DNA of 64,000 bases from Planctomycetota bacterium (lineage in GTDB: Bacteria; Planctomycetota; UBA1135; GCA-002686595). Below the pieces are notes generated by a model. It was not told the DNA's origin. It did not search any database and saw only the letters and a program-made list of their open reading frames with translations. Shown piece after piece: positions 1-9,309 of this stretch. The stretch is from NCBI GenBank assembly GCA_020638875.1, contig JACKHS010000013.1, positions 1 to 64,000 on the forward strand, read 5' to 3'. The position numbers were made by a program, and so were the translations under genes. Each line of letters begins with the position of its first letter. Within the stretch, counting starts at the first letter, position 1.

Positions 1-1325
1 CCGTTCCCGAGCAGGCCGATGAAGCGCCAGTCGGTGCCGTCGAAGAACGCGACCTGCGAGGTGAGCGCGCTGCCCGCCATGGTGAAGCGGCCCACCGCGG
101 CGATGCCGCCGGCGTAGTGCACCGCGTCGTAGACCTCGTTGTCGAAGCCCAGGCCGCCGCCGACCTGCCCCCACGCCGCGCCGTCGAACGTCGCGACGCT
201 GGTGGACACGGTCACCTGGCCCGCGGCGAGGGTCGTGCCCGCGTACTCGAACTCGCCGCCGACGACGAGCTGCTGGTTCCACTCGGTCATGGCGATGGCC
301 GTCGTCGCGATGTCCGTCCCGCCGACGCCGCCGACGCCGGACCACTGCGCGCCGTTCCAGCGCGCCACGGCGCGCGTGAGGACGCCGCCGGCCTGGTCGA
401 AGTTGCCGCCGACGTAGAGCGCGCCGCCGAAGCTCTGCAGCGAGTAGATGGTCGAGCTGATGGCCCAGTCGGGGATGCCGGTCCCGAGCGGTTGCCAGGT
501 CGTGCCGTCCCAGCGCGCGACCTTCGCCGTCGCCGCGCCGCCCGAGCTGGTGAAGTTGCCGCCAGCGTAGATCGAGCCCTGGAACTCCTCGAGCGCGAAC
601 ACGCTGGAGAGCGAGGTGCCGAGGCCGGCGCCGAGCGTGGTCCACGCGCCGCCGTCCCACGCTGCGACGTTCATCCGCGGCTGGCCGCCCGCGTGCGTGA
701 ACTCGCCGGCGACGACGAGCTGGCCCGCCGTGCTGACGGTCATGTCGAGCACCTTCGGCGAGCTGGCCTTGTCGACGCCGCCGCCGACCGCCTGCCACTG
801 CGTCCCGTCCCAGCGCGCGATGCCCTTCGCGGGCAGGCCGTCGGCGAGGTCGAAGTCGCCCGCGGCGTAGAGCTGGCCCTGGAAGACCTCGAGGTCCCAC
901 ACGGTGGCGGCGCTCGACCACGACAGCTCGAGGCCGCCGCCCAGCGGCTGCCAGCGCGTGCCGTCCCAGCGCGCGATGCTGTGCACCACGCTCGCGCCGC
1001 CGGTCGCGGCGCCGTTCGCGGCGTAGAACTCGCCCGCGACCACGAGCTGGCCCTGGTACTCGGCGATCGCGCGCACGTCGCCGGAGACGCCGTCGCCGTA
1101 GCCCGACCAGGACGACCCGTCCCACCGCGCGACGCGGTTCATGAACTGGCCGTCGGCCTGCAGCGTCTTGCCGCCGACGACGAGGTGCGGGCCGTCGTGG
1201 CCGACCGCGAAGACGCGCCCGACGACGCCGGGGCGGTCGTACCGGTCCGACCAGGAGCCCTGGGCAGCGGCGAGCGTGGTGAGGAGGAGCGGCAGGAGCG
1301 CCGTTCGGAGGGAGGGGAGGTGCAT
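1..1325 (-). CDS. Secreted WDG-repeat (kelch/propeller-like) protein, 3' end outside window
   Basis: The frame runs open from an ATG at 1325 to the left edge, so the C-terminus is missing. Residues 1-21 form a signal peptide (MHLPSLRTALLPLLLTTLAA, then AQG). After it come about eight repeats of roughly 50 residues with the pattern [VI]AxWDGxxWxxLGxG, followed by a block ending LYAGGxF or LVVAGEF. Repeats of this kind occur in secreted planctomycete and myxobacterial proteins and suggest a beta-propeller or similar beta-rich extracellular structure. No catalytic motif is seen. It is divergent from the DUF1028 gene, with about 260 bp between the two starts. The function is unknown; confidence in the frame is high because the repeat pattern is present throughout. 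Confidence 0.85.
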   Translation of the reverse strand, partial: MHLPSLRTALLPLLLTTLAAAQGSWSDRYDRPGVVGRVFAVGHDGPHLVVGGKTLQADGQFMNRVARWDGSSWSGYGDGVSGDVRAIAEYQGQLVVAGEFYAANGAATGGASVVHSIARWDGTRWQPLGGGLELSWSSAATVWDLEVFQGQLYAAGDFDLADGLPAKGIARWDGTQWQAVGGGVDKASSPKVLDMTVSTAGQLVVAGEFTHAGGQPRMNVAAWDGGAWTTLGAGLGTSLSSVFALEEFQGSIYAGGNFTSSGGAATAKVARWDGTTWQPLGTGIPDWAISSTIYSLQSFGGALYVGGNFDQAGGVLTRAVARWNGAQWSGVGGVGGTDIATTAIAMTEWNQQLVVGGEFEYAGTTLAAGQVTVSTSVATFDGAAWGQVGGGLGFDNEVYDAVHYAGGIAAVGRFTMAGSALTSQVAFFDGTDWRFIGLLGN

Positions 1326-1582
1326 GGCTCGTGGGTCCTTCGGATGGGGGGGCCTGATGGCGTCGCACCGGGAGCGCAAGCCCCGTTCCCACCGCCTGGC
1401 GACCCGCGCAGGCGCGTCGCGGGCGCCGCGGTCCGGATCCCGGACGGCCGGGCGTCCGGGAATCGAACGGGCGAGCGCGGTCGCCCTCGACGTCGTCGCG
1501 TGCACCGGTCGCGCGCGCCGCGCAGGTCGGAGCCCGCGGCGGCGCGCCCCACGCCGCCAGGCCCCCGGGGTAGGCTGTCTAC

Positions 1583-3118
1583 ATGAAGCCCCTGCAGCGT
1601 CTGCGTCGCCTGGCGGCCCGCGCGGCCTCCCTCGGGATCGCCCTCGCCACGCTCACGTCCGTGGCGCAGGCGACCTGGTCCATCGTGATCGTGGATCGCG
1701 CCACGGGCGAGGTCTGCGTCGCCTCGGCGACCTGCCTCGCGAACTTCAGCATCGAGAAGTACGTGCCCGTGCTCGTGGTGGGCAAGGGCGTCGGCGCGGC
1801 GCAGTCGGCCGTGGACACGACCGGCGTCAACCGCGTGCTGATCCGCGACGGGATCGTGGCGGGCGACGACCCGGCGACGATCCTCGCGAACCTCGCGGCG
1901 ACGGACGGACAGCACCACCAGCGCCAGTACGGTCTCGTCACGCTCGACGGCGGCGCGCCGGTGAGCTTCACGGGCAGCGGCGCGGGGCCCGCGAAGATCA
2001 GCCTGACCGGCGAGGTCGGCAGCCTGCGCTACGCGATGCAGGGCAACGTGCTGGCCGGGCAGGCGGTGCTCGTGCAGGCCGAGCAGACGCTGCTCGCCAC
2101 CGAGGGCGACCTCGTCACGCGCGTGATGGCCGCGATGCAGACCGCGCGCTTCATGGGCGGCGACGGGCGCTGCTCGTGCAGCGCGTTCCTGCCCGCGAGC
2201 TGCGGCGCGCCGCCGCCCTCGTTCACGCACTCGGCCTACACCGCGCAGATCGCGCTCGCGCGCGTCGGCGACTTCGACGGCACGTGCAGCGCCAACGGCT
2301 GCGCGAACGGCACCTACTTCCTGCGCGAGAAGGTCTCGGGCAACGGCGCGGACGACGACCCCGTCGCGCGGCTGCAGCGGCGCGTCGACCACTGGCGCGA
2401 CCTGCGCCTCGGCCGCGTGGACCACGTGCTGAGCACCGTCACGCCCGCGGCGACGCGGCTGCCCGCGGACGGCCTGACGGGCAGTGAGGTGATCGTGCGC
2501 CTCGCCGACATCGACGGCACGCCGATCACGACGCAGGCCAACCAGCTCGTCTTCACCGCCGTCACGCCGGGCGGCGCGTCGGTCACGCTCGGCGCGCCCG
2601 TGTGGCTCGGGGACGACCGCTACCTCGTCCCCGTCGACCCGAGCACGACGCCCGGGCCCGCGCGCTTCCGCGTCGAGGTCTGGCACGACTGGCAGATGAC
2701 GCGGCTCTACCCCGACCTCGAGCTCGCGGTCGACGCGCCCGCGCCCCTGCACGTCGGCCAGGCCGCCGTCTCGAGCTCCGCCGGCGGCAGCGTGCCCTTC
2801 ACCGTCGACCTCGGCGCGGCGCACGCGGGCCAGCCGTACCTGATGCTCCTGAGCGGCGCGGGCACGCAGCCCGGCACGCCCTTCGGCGGCCTCGTCCTGC
2901 CGCTCAACGCCGACCGCCTGCTGACCTGGTCGCTCACGCGCCCGAACGTCGCGAGCTGGCCCGGCAGCCACGGCCTGCTCGACGCCGCAGGCCGTGCGAA
3001 CGCGACGCTGACGACCACGCCCGATCAGCTCGTGCACTACGTCGGCGGCCGGCTGGACTTCTGCGTGCTGACCGCGGGCCAGGTGTCGCCGCCGGCGGGC
3101 TTCGACGTGTTGCCGTGA
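1583..3118 (+). CDS. DUF1028-family secreted protein (Ntn-hydrolase-like)
   Basis: 511 residues. An N-terminal signal peptide ends in SVAQA, and the next residues TWSIVIVDRATGEVCVASAT match the start of DUF1028 proteins, which belong to the Ntn-hydrolase-like group as I recall the family. The DUF1028 core spans about residues 31-290, with GVGAAQSAVDTTGVN, the LLATEGDLVTRVMAAM segment and Cys pairs (GRCSCS, GTCSANGC) that could form disulphides after export. Residues 300-511 add two beta-sandwich-like segments with no recognised catalytic motif. ATG 1583 is chosen because the signal peptide follows it directly. The natural substrate is unknown; some relatives carry peptidoglycan-binding domains, but none is recognisable here. 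Confidence 0.85.
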   Translation: MKPLQRLRRLAARAASLGIALATLTSVAQATWSIVIVDRATGEVCVASATCLANFSIEKYVPVLVVGKGVGAAQSAVDTTGVNRVLIRDGIVAGDDPATILANLAATDGQHHQRQYGLVTLDGGAPVSFTGSGAGPAKISLTGEVGSLRYAMQGNVLAGQAVLVQAEQTLLATEGDLVTRVMAAMQTARFMGGDGRCSCSAFLPASCGAPPPSFTHSAYTAQIALARVGDFDGTCSANGCANGTYFLREKVSGNGADDDPVARLQRRVDHWRDLRLGRVDHVLSTVTPAATRLPADGLTGSEVIVRLADIDGTPITTQANQLVFTAVTPGGASVTLGAPVWLGDDRYLVPVDPSTTPGPARFRVEVWHDWQMTRLYPDLELAVDAPAPLHVGQAAVSSSAGGSVPFTVDLGAAHAGQPYLMLLSGAGTQPGTPFGGLVLPLNADRLLTWSLTRPNVASWPGSHGLLDAAGRANATLTTTPDQLVHYVGGRLDFCVLTAGQVSPPAGFDVLP

Positions 3119-3404
3119 CGCCCTGAGTCCGCGGAGTGGCCTGTCCTCGCGCGCTGCGTGCGCGAAGTGAGGAGGAGGGCTACTGGGCGCTCCGGCGCGA
3201 GTCGTGGAGCCGGCCTACACCCGGACCGATGCACCCTGCGAATCGTGGGAGGCTTCCCTCGCACGGCGTATGATCTCGCGCCACCGCCCGGGCACCGCCT
3301 CCGGTGCCCCGGCCGGCCTCGCCCGCGAGTCCGAGTCCCCATCCCTCCACGCCATCGGCGTGACTCGGTGTCCTTATCGCGCCCCCATCGGAGCTGATAC
3401 AGAC

Positions 3405-4996
3405 ATGGCCAACAATCCACCCTCGCGACACTTCGGCGAAGAGATCCGGATCGAGGACTTCGAGCGCGAGATCACACTCCGACAGCTCACGATCGAAGAC
3501 TTCGACGCGCTGATCGAGATGCAGGACGCCAGCTTCCCCGGCATGCAGACGTGGAAGCGTGACCAGATCGAGAGCCAGATCGCCATCTTCCCAGAGGGCC
3601 AGCTCGCGATCGAGTACGAGGGTCGCCTGGTGGCCTCGGCCTCGAGCCTGATCGTCGACTTCGAGGACTACCTCGAGTGGCACGACTGGAAGGAGATCGC
3701 CGACAACGGCTACATCCGCAACCACGACCCCGAGGGCGACACGCTCTACGGGACCGAGATCATGGTGCACCCGGAGTTCCGCGGACTGAAGCTGGCGCGG
3801 CGCCTGTACGCGGGCCGACGTGACATCGCGCGGCGCTTCAACCTCGCGCGCAGCATCGTCGGTGGACGCATCCCCGGCTACCGCGACTGGGCTGACGAGC
3901 TGAACGCGCGCGAGTACGCCGAGCGCGTCGTCGAGGGCCAGATCTACGACCCGGTGCTGACCACGCAGACCGCCAACGGCTTCGTGCTCAAGCAGCTCAT
4001 CCCCGACTACTTCCCCTCGGACGAGGCCTCGCGCGGCTACGCCACGTTCCTCGAGTGGACGAACCTCGACTACCTTGCTGATCCGCGCCGCCGCTACCAG
4101 CGCGTCCACAACGTGCGACTCGCGGCGGTCCAGTACCTCATGCGCAGCGTCGCCAGCGTCGAGGAGTTCGAGGCCCAGTGCGAGTTCTTCATCGACGCCG
4201 TCTCAGACTACAAGAGCGACTTCGTCGTCTTCCCCGAGCTGTTCACGACGCAGAAGCTGTCGTTCCTCAAGCCGCGCGAGCGCCCGCAGCAGGCGGCGCG
4301 CGACCTCGCGGGTCTGACGCCGCGCTACCTCGAGTTCTACACACGCACGGCGATGAAGTTCAACGTGAACATCGTCGCCGGCTCCCAGTTCGTGCTCGAG
4401 GGCGAGAAGTTCTACAACGTATCCTACTTCTTCCACCGCGATGGCGGCATCGACCAGCAGTACAAGCTCCACATCACGCCCGCCGAGCGGCGCTGGTGGG
4501 GCGTCTCCGCCGGCGATGAGCTCGAGGTCTTCGAGACCGACCGCGGCAAGGTCGCGATCCTGATCTGCTACGACGTGGAGTTCCCCGAGCTGGCCCGTGC
4601 GGCCGCCGCGAAGGGCGCGCAGATCCTCTTCGTGCCCTTCAACACGAACGACCGCGACGGCTACCTGCGCATCCGCACCTGCGCCCAGGCGCGCTGCATC
4701 GAGAACCACGTCTACACCGTGATCTCGGGCTGTACCGGCAACCTGCCCTTCGTCGAGAACGCGGACCTGCACTACGCGCAGTCGGGCATCTTCACGCCCC
4801 AGGACGTCTCCTTCGCGCGCGACGGCGTCGCGGCCGAGTGCACGCCCAACATCGAGACCCTCGTCGTCCGCGACGTCGACGTCGAGCATCTGCGCCGCCA
4901 CGCCTGCGCGGGACCGTCCAGAACTGGAACGACCGGCGCACCGACCTCTACCGCGTCTCGATCTTCGGTCCCGACGGGGAGCGCACCGAGGTCTGA
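3405..4996 (+). CDS. GNAT acetyltransferase / nitrilase-superfamily fusion, frameshifted near the C-terminus
   Basis: From ATG 3405. Residues about 15-230 are a GNAT domain (YGTEIMVHPEFRGLKLARRL is the acetyl-CoA loop region). Residues about 235-500 are a carbon-nitrogen hydrolase with the Glu-Lys-Cys triad visible as FVVFPELF, QYKLHITPAE and ILICYDVEFPE. This two-domain order is known from Bacillus YhcX-type proteins. The reading frame breaks at about 4911-4914 (GCGGGACCGTCC). One missing base there would restore GTVQNWNDRRTDLYRVSIFG and a stop at 4994-4996. As written, the frame runs on to 5546, which I regard as an artefact of the shift. The substrate is not predictable; the family handles amide or amine compounds. 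Confidence 0.8.
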
Positions 4997-5141
4997 GGCG
5001 TCGCGACAGGCGCTCTCGGTCCGTCTCCGTCCGACGGGCGCGTCCGGCCGGTCGGGGCCCGCGGCGCCGCGCGGCCGGCGGTGCCCGCGGCCTCGTGCAG
5101 GTGAAGTCGAACCTCGTCCGGTGTCCTCCGGCAGGTCGACC

Positions 5142-5546
5142 ATGAGGCGAGCAACGAGAGAGGAGGGCGAGCAGCGCCCGAGGTCGCGCTGGAGGAACGT
5201 GTTCATCGCGGCGCCGCTGTACGGCACGGTGTTCTTCATCGCCTCGCCGCTGCTCGCGGTCGGGCTGGTGGCGCTGCTCGCGGCCTGGCCGGCGGCGCAC
5301 ACGCGGCACGCGTTCCTGGGGCTCGAGCAGTACCCGGTCCCGCTCTTCATCACCGTCTGGACGCACGCGCACCTCGTCGCCGTCTTCTTCAGGAGCCACG
5401 GGGACCTGCGCATCTTCGCGTGGCACCGCGTGGCCTTCACGGTCGTGTTGTTGGCGCTGTTCGGGTTCTTCATGCTCTTCGACACCGCGATCATCGCGGG
5501 CCTGGTCGTCTCGGAGTTCTGGGCGACCTACCACATCGGAGGATAA
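5142..5546 (+). CDS. Small integral membrane protein, probably a truncated N-terminal fragment
   Basis: 134 residues from ATG 5142. A charged N-terminus (RRATREEGEQRPRSRW) is followed by about three hydrophobic segments (VFFIASPLLAVGLVALLAAW, an HxHLVAVFF stretch, and VVLLALFGFFMLFDTAIIAG). It ends VSEFWATYHIGG. The stop lies right where sequence resembling the 3' end of an IS91-like transposase begins, so the original protein probably continued. Histidines in WTHAHLVAVFF and the C-terminal TYH could be metal ligands, but nothing proves it. I do not recognise the family with confidence. Confidence 0.6.
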   Translation: MRRATREEGEQRPRSRWRNVFIAAPLYGTVFFIASPLLAVGLVALLAAWPAAHTRHAFLGLEQYPVPLFITVWTHAHLVAVFFRSHGDLRIFAWHRVAFTVVLLALFGFFMLFDTAIIAGLVVSEFWATYHIGG

Positions 5547-6258
5547 GCGATTCTGACGGCCTCCTCAGGCCCGCCCGCCCTCCGCCCCGGCCTGTGGCCA
5601 GTCCTGTGGAGGCCCCTGCTCCGTTCCGATGCCCCCTGGAATGGCCGTGCTCCCCGTGCTCGGTCCCTCCCTGAGCCCACCTCGCCACCTCGGGGCAGAG
5701 CGCTCCTACCCGCCAGGCAGTTTGACCACGACGCTCCCCGTCTAAGGCACCCTCCCAGGAGAGCTCGAGCAGCGGCGGGGCCGGGGGCGGCGCCACGCTC
5801 TCGAGAGCCAAGCGCTCGAGGATGCGCACGATGGTCTCTTGCTGCGTAATCGCCGCGATCCAGCGGCGGCGTGAACCGCAGCGGGCGCACTTCAGGACGT
5901 CCACCGCGAAGACCCGCTGCATCAGCTCCGCCCACGAGTAGCGCGCACAGGGCCGGGAGGCAGCCGCCGGATCGCAGGCGCCAAGCCCGCGTCGGGACGC
6001 GGGGGTGGGCACGATCGCACCTCGCCAGCTCGCGCCAGAAGCCAGCACCCCGTGATAGGTGAGCTGGTGTATCGGTGGCGGCGGGACCAGGGCCGCCAGG
6101 CGCTCGAGGAACGCGAGCGGCTCGAACACGAAGTGCGTAGTCCCGTCGCGGAAGGGCGCGCGCAGAGCGAGCACGATCTTGCCGCTGCGCGAGAAGGCGA
6201 GCCGGGCGAAACAGACGAGCGCCGTCGCGAAGCTGCGCAACGTCGCAACGCTGCGCAC
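5547..6258 (-). pseudogene. IS91-family (Y2) transposase, C-terminal fragment
   Basis: On the minus strand the translation contains FRDGTTHFVFEPLAFLERLA, PPPIHQLTYHGVLASGASW and FAVDVLKCARCGSRRRWIAA. These are the usual C-terminal blocks of IS91/IS801-type HUH transposases (GTTHVVFEPL, LTYHGVLAP, and the late C-x2-C knuckle). The N-terminal HUH and tyrosine motifs are absent: the frame starts at about 6258 and the upstream sequence shows nothing matching. The 3' end overlaps the end of the membrane protein gene at 5546. IS91-like elements have no terminal inverted repeats, so no boundary can be drawn exactly. Confidence 0.75.
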
Positions 6259-6371
6259 CGGGGCGAAGCGGAGCGCCGAGCGCAGCGCGCGCGCGGAGTG
6301 TGGTCGATCGATCGTCCAACTGCCGGCGTCGCATCATACGCACCGCGCGCGCGGGAAGCCGAGGCCCGTCG

Positions 6372-6680
6372 CTACGCGCGCTTCTGATCGACGCGTTCGG
6401 GCAGGCCGCGGACGTCGCGCCAGTACTCCTCGCGCACGTCCTCGTCGATCTCGATCGGCTTGGCCTCACCGTACAGCCGATCCGCGCCGTCCCTGCGACA
6501 GCCCGAGATCCAGAAGCGCTCGCCCGTCTCGACGTCCTCGTAGTTCGCCTTCCAGCCGCGGCCCTTCAGCTTGCGGAAGGTGCGGCCGGCGTAGTACAGC
6601 GTGCTGCCGGTTTTCGAGAACCGCACGCGGCCGATCCGCGCGGGGCCCGAGAGGCTCTCGGACTTCTCCTCGATGTACAT
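6372..6680 (-). CDS. Conserved hypothetical protein (MYIEEKSE... family)
   Basis: 102 residues if translation starts at MYIEEKSESLSGPARIGRV (ATG 6680). Longer starts up to 6737 add unconserved residues. The body has RVRFSKTGSTLYYAGRTF, a GRGWKANYEDVETGERFWIS segment and a C-terminal EIDEDVREEYWRDVRG. This is a small protein family I have seen repeatedly in bacterial genomes, always without a proven function; some database entries give it misleading enzyme names. The gene sits between transposase fragments and appears intact, with no sign of frameshift. A possible metal site is not evident, as there is only one Cys. Confidence 0.75.
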   Translation of the reverse strand: MYIEEKSESLSGPARIGRVRFSKTGSTLYYAGRTFRKLKGRGWKANYEDVETGERFWISGCRRDGADRLYGEAKPIEIDEDVREEYWRDVRGLPERVDQKRA

Positions 6681-6829
6681 GATGCGGGTCGCGTGCAACA
6701 TCGTCGCATCGTCACACACGACGCGCGATCGCGCCACTCAGATCGGCCACCTCGGATTCCTGTGCTCACGTGTGAGTTCTCCGGGCGTCGAGAGTGTGCC
6801 TCACAGGAACCCGACCACTCAGCGCACTC

Positions 6830-7081
6830 CATCCGAACGGCCGCCTCGGGTTCGCTTGATCACAGATCACAGCGAGGTCCTCCAGGGTGTCCAGGGTCGC
6901 GGTCGGCCTCCACGGCAGTCTTCCACCCCCGCGTGCGACGCAAGCGGTGCCCGTCGAGCTTGTCACGAGCCGCCAGCAGTCGAGCACGAGCTGCCTCGAT
7001 GTCGAGCACGCGCACGCCCTTGCCCAGCAGGCTCTCCTCCTTCAGCTCGCGCATGCCGTGCTCCGCCGCGCCGTGTGGGAC
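6830..7081 (-). pseudogene. DDE integrase-type transposase fragment (copy 1)
   Basis: Translation gives GAAEHGMRELKEESLLGKGV, DIEAARARLLAARDKLDGHR and RGWKTAVEADRD, almost identical to the better preserved copy at 16.7-17.3 kb. Relative to that copy, roughly 110 bp between the VEADRD and DALEDL regions are deleted, and everything upstream of the catalytic Glu segment is lost (a stop and unrelated sequence follow at 7081). The shared DNA also includes the tail at about 6840-6870, GCCTCGGGTTCGCTTGATCA. This is a dead remnant. Confidence 0.8.
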
Positions 7082-7152
7082 TAGGCGTGGTGGTTGGTGC
7101 GTGTGACGAATCGTCGGTGGACGCGCGCGGTGGCGGCCTCGACCCTGAGCCG

Positions 7153-7431
7153 ATGCCCGCCGCCGCGCACGCACTCCGAGTCCTGCTGCTCACCGTCGCC
7201 GGCTTCGTCCAGTGCCACCAGGCCGACAGCATCGCCTACCTCGTCAAGGAGAACCGCGTGCTGCGCGAGTAGCTCGGTGGCAAGCGGCTGCGGCTGACGG
7301 ACGATCAGCGGCGGAGGCTCGCCGCGAAGGCCAAGCTCCTGGGCCGCAAGGCGCTGCGCGGGCTCGCGACGACCGTCACGCGCGACACCCTGCTGTGCTG
7401 GCACCGTGAGCTCATCGCGGCGAAGTGGACC
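7153..7431 (+). pseudogene. N-terminal fragment of a DDE transposase (copy of the 14.0-kb gene)
   Basis: From ATG 7153 the product (ALRVLLLTVAGFVQCHQADS and so on) matches the first about 95 residues of the intact transposase at 14032-15093. An in-frame TAG at 7270-7272 replaces the CAG codon for Gln in VLREQLGGKRL. Similarity continues to AAKWT at about 7431 and stops. The DNA from 7431 to 7634 shows no gene I can support. This and the preceding minus-strand fragment lie back to back, as the parent elements do around 14-17 kb. Confidence 0.85.
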
Positions 7432-7634
7432 CAGCCTGGCAGCCTGTTGAAGAAGTCGTTCGGCGCCATGACGATGTCCTCCACTCCGGTGCGGCCCCTG
7501 AAAGCCTCGCCGAATCCACCGCTTCGCCTTCGTCTCCAGACGCCACACCGAAGCGGATGCCGCCGCCGTGGCATCCGAAGCACTTCTCGAACGGGCTGCC
7601 AGGCCCTTCTTGTCGAGCGCAGGCAAGCTCCGGT

Positions 7635-9221
7635 TCAGCGCTGGCCCCCCGGCTGGTTCTTCAGCCCTAGCCGCCGGGCGAGGTGATGGAGGTTCCCACG
7701 TTGGAGGCCAAGGTCGCGCGCGGCAGCAGCCCAGTTTCCTTCGTTTCGTGCAATCGCCTCCGTGACCAGGCGGCGCTTGAAGTCGTCGACTGCATCGCGC
7801 AACAGTATGGGATCGGCGGAGATGGCGGTGGGCGGAGCTTGGAGGGTCTCGGATCGTGAAGGCTCGGCGCCGTTGGAGTCCAAGTCCAGGTCGGCCCCGC
7901 GCACGAGGACCGTCTCACCCCAAGCGGTACGGCCGGAAGCGCGCAGGACTCCGCGTGAGATGACGTTCTCGAGCTCGCGGACATTGCCCGGCCAGCGACC
8001 CTTCATGAGTGCGCTCTGGGCTTCCGAGGTGAAGCGGATAGGCCCCGTACCCAGTCGGCGGCGGGCGCGATCGGCGAAGTGTCCCGCCAGCGTGGGCACG
8101 TCTTCCGGGCGATCACGCAGGGGAGGGACATCGATGCGACAGACATCAAGGCGGTGGAGGAGATCCGCTCGAAAGCGGCCCGCGGCCACCTCGGCCTCGA
8201 GGTCGCGATTGGTCGCGGCGAAGATCCGTACATCCACGCGCACGAGATCGTCGGAGCCGACGCACTGCACCTCTCCTTCCTGGAGCGCACGCAGGAGTTT
8301 GGGCTGCACGTGCCGCGGGAGCTCGCCGATCTCGTCCAGGAACAGGCACGCGCCGTCCGCCACGCGGAACTTGCCGAGGCGCGCCGAATCGGCACCCGTG
8401 AAGGCGCCCCGGACGTGGCCGAACAGCTCGCTCTCGAATACAGACTCGGGGATGGCGGCGCAGTTCACGTAGACGAGCGGCTTCTCCCCGCGCGACGAGC
8501 AGCTGTGGAGCATCCGAACGACGAGTTCCTTGCCAACACCCGTCTCGCCTCGCACGAGGACCGGGAAGTCGGACCGGGCGATCAGCTCGACTTCGCGCCT
8601 CAGGTCGGCAGTCGTCGAGCTCGCTCCCAGTAGCTCCGTTCCGCGACGATCCATCACGTCCTGCAAGAGGTCGCGGGCGACGATGCCCTGGAGCTCGGCG
8701 CGCCGCTCCAGCGCCTCGACCAGATCGATCGTTCGTAGTGCGGCGCCGGCGAGAGCCGCGAGGTGTGCGAGGAACGCGTCCCCGATTCCATCGAAGGCGC
8801 GCGGGACGAGCGCGTCGGCGGTGAGGACGCCTACCAGCTCACCTTCGACGATCAGCGGGCAGCCGAGGCAGGAGTGCACGTGACCGCCGAGCTCGGGTGC
8901 ACCTTTCACCAGGCCGTCGTACGGGTCGGGCAGCGGGCTGCGGTCGGGGAAGCGAGTCGGCGTGGTGCTCTTGCAGATGATGTCGAGCCGTGGATGCTCC
9001 CCCAGGACGAACCGCCGGCCGTAGACATCGTCCGTCAGGCCGCGGCTGGCCAGCGCAACGAGCGTATCCCCCTGCCTGCGGAGCAGGGCGACGGCGTCGC
9101 AGGGCAGGGCCCGATGCACGGCCTCGACCAGCCGCCTGGGGCGGTCCTCGGTCGAGAGGGACGCGGTGATGTCCCTGGCGATCGGGAGCAGGTCTTCCAG
9201 TTGTCTTGCTATCGAAGTCAT
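7635..9221 (-). CDS. norR: NorR: nitric oxide-responsive sigma-54 activator
   Basis: 528 residues. An N-terminal GAF domain (about 10-165) carries the NorR NO-site residues: EHPRLD at 75-80, PDPYDGL with Asp99 and Asp102, and the HSCLG cysteine at 118. A central AAA+ domain follows with GETGVGKE Walker A, the sigma-54-binding GAFTGA loop, FLDEIGELP Walker B and the WPGNVRELEN sensor II region. The C-terminus is a Fis-type helix-turn-helix (NWAAAARDLGLQRGNLHHLA). In E. coli NorR the mononuclear iron of the GAF domain binds NO and relieves repression of ATPase activity. Divergent transcription from ric and norB, with a sigma-54-like promoter in front of ric, makes those genes the obvious targets. 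Confidence 0.95.
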   Translation of the reverse strand: MTSIARQLEDLLPIARDITASLSTEDRPRRLVEAVHRALPCDAVALLRRQGDTLVALASRGLTDDVYGRRFVLGEHPRLDIICKSTTPTRFPDRSPLPDPYDGLVKGAPELGGHVHSCLGCPLIVEGELVGVLTADALVPRAFDGIGDAFLAHLAALAGAALRTIDLVEALERRAELQGIVARDLLQDVMDRRGTELLGASSTTADLRREVELIARSDFPVLVRGETGVGKELVVRMLHSCSSRGEKPLVYVNCAAIPESVFESELFGHVRGAFTGADSARLGKFRVADGACLFLDEIGELPRHVQPKLLRALQEGEVQCVGSDDLVRVDVRIFAATNRDLEAEVAAGRFRADLLHRLDVCRIDVPPLRDRPEDVPTLAGHFADRARRRLGTGPIRFTSEAQSALMKGRWPGNVRELENVISRGVLRASGRTAWGETVLVRGADLDLDSNGAEPSRSETLQAPPTAISADPILLRDAVDDFKRRLVTEAIARNEGNWAAAARDLGLQRGNLHHLARRLGLKNQPGGQR

Positions 9222-9251
9222 ATCGTTAGTATCGCAAGCATAGCGCCTCGG

Positions 9252-9270
9252 CGGTATCGGGATGATACCG
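9252..9270. promoter_or_regulatory. Palindrome in norR-ric intergenic region, candidate NorR enhancer
   Basis: CGGTATC-GGGAT-GATACCG is a perfect 7-bp inverted repeat with a 5-bp spacer, about 40 bp upstream of the sigma-54-like promoter. A further GTATC half-site lies at 9229-9233. Position fits an activator-binding site. The published NorR core in E. coli and Ralstonia is GT-N7-AC, which this spacing does not match exactly, so assignment to NorR is an inference. Confidence 0.45.
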
Positions 9271-9309
9271 AGGATTCATAAGTCCTTGTCGGGAAAGGGC
9301 TGGAGCTTC

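Noticed and set aside
117..1586. Long plus-strand frame at the left edge
   Set aside because: The minus strand encodes a signal peptide and eight WDG repeats over the same bases; the plus-strand frame is Ala/Arg-rich shadow.
3204..5546. 780-codon frame joining the GNAT-nitrilase and the downstream membrane protein
   Set aside because: It arises from the one-base frameshift near 4912 and from read-through of low-complexity sequence; the two parts are separate genes.
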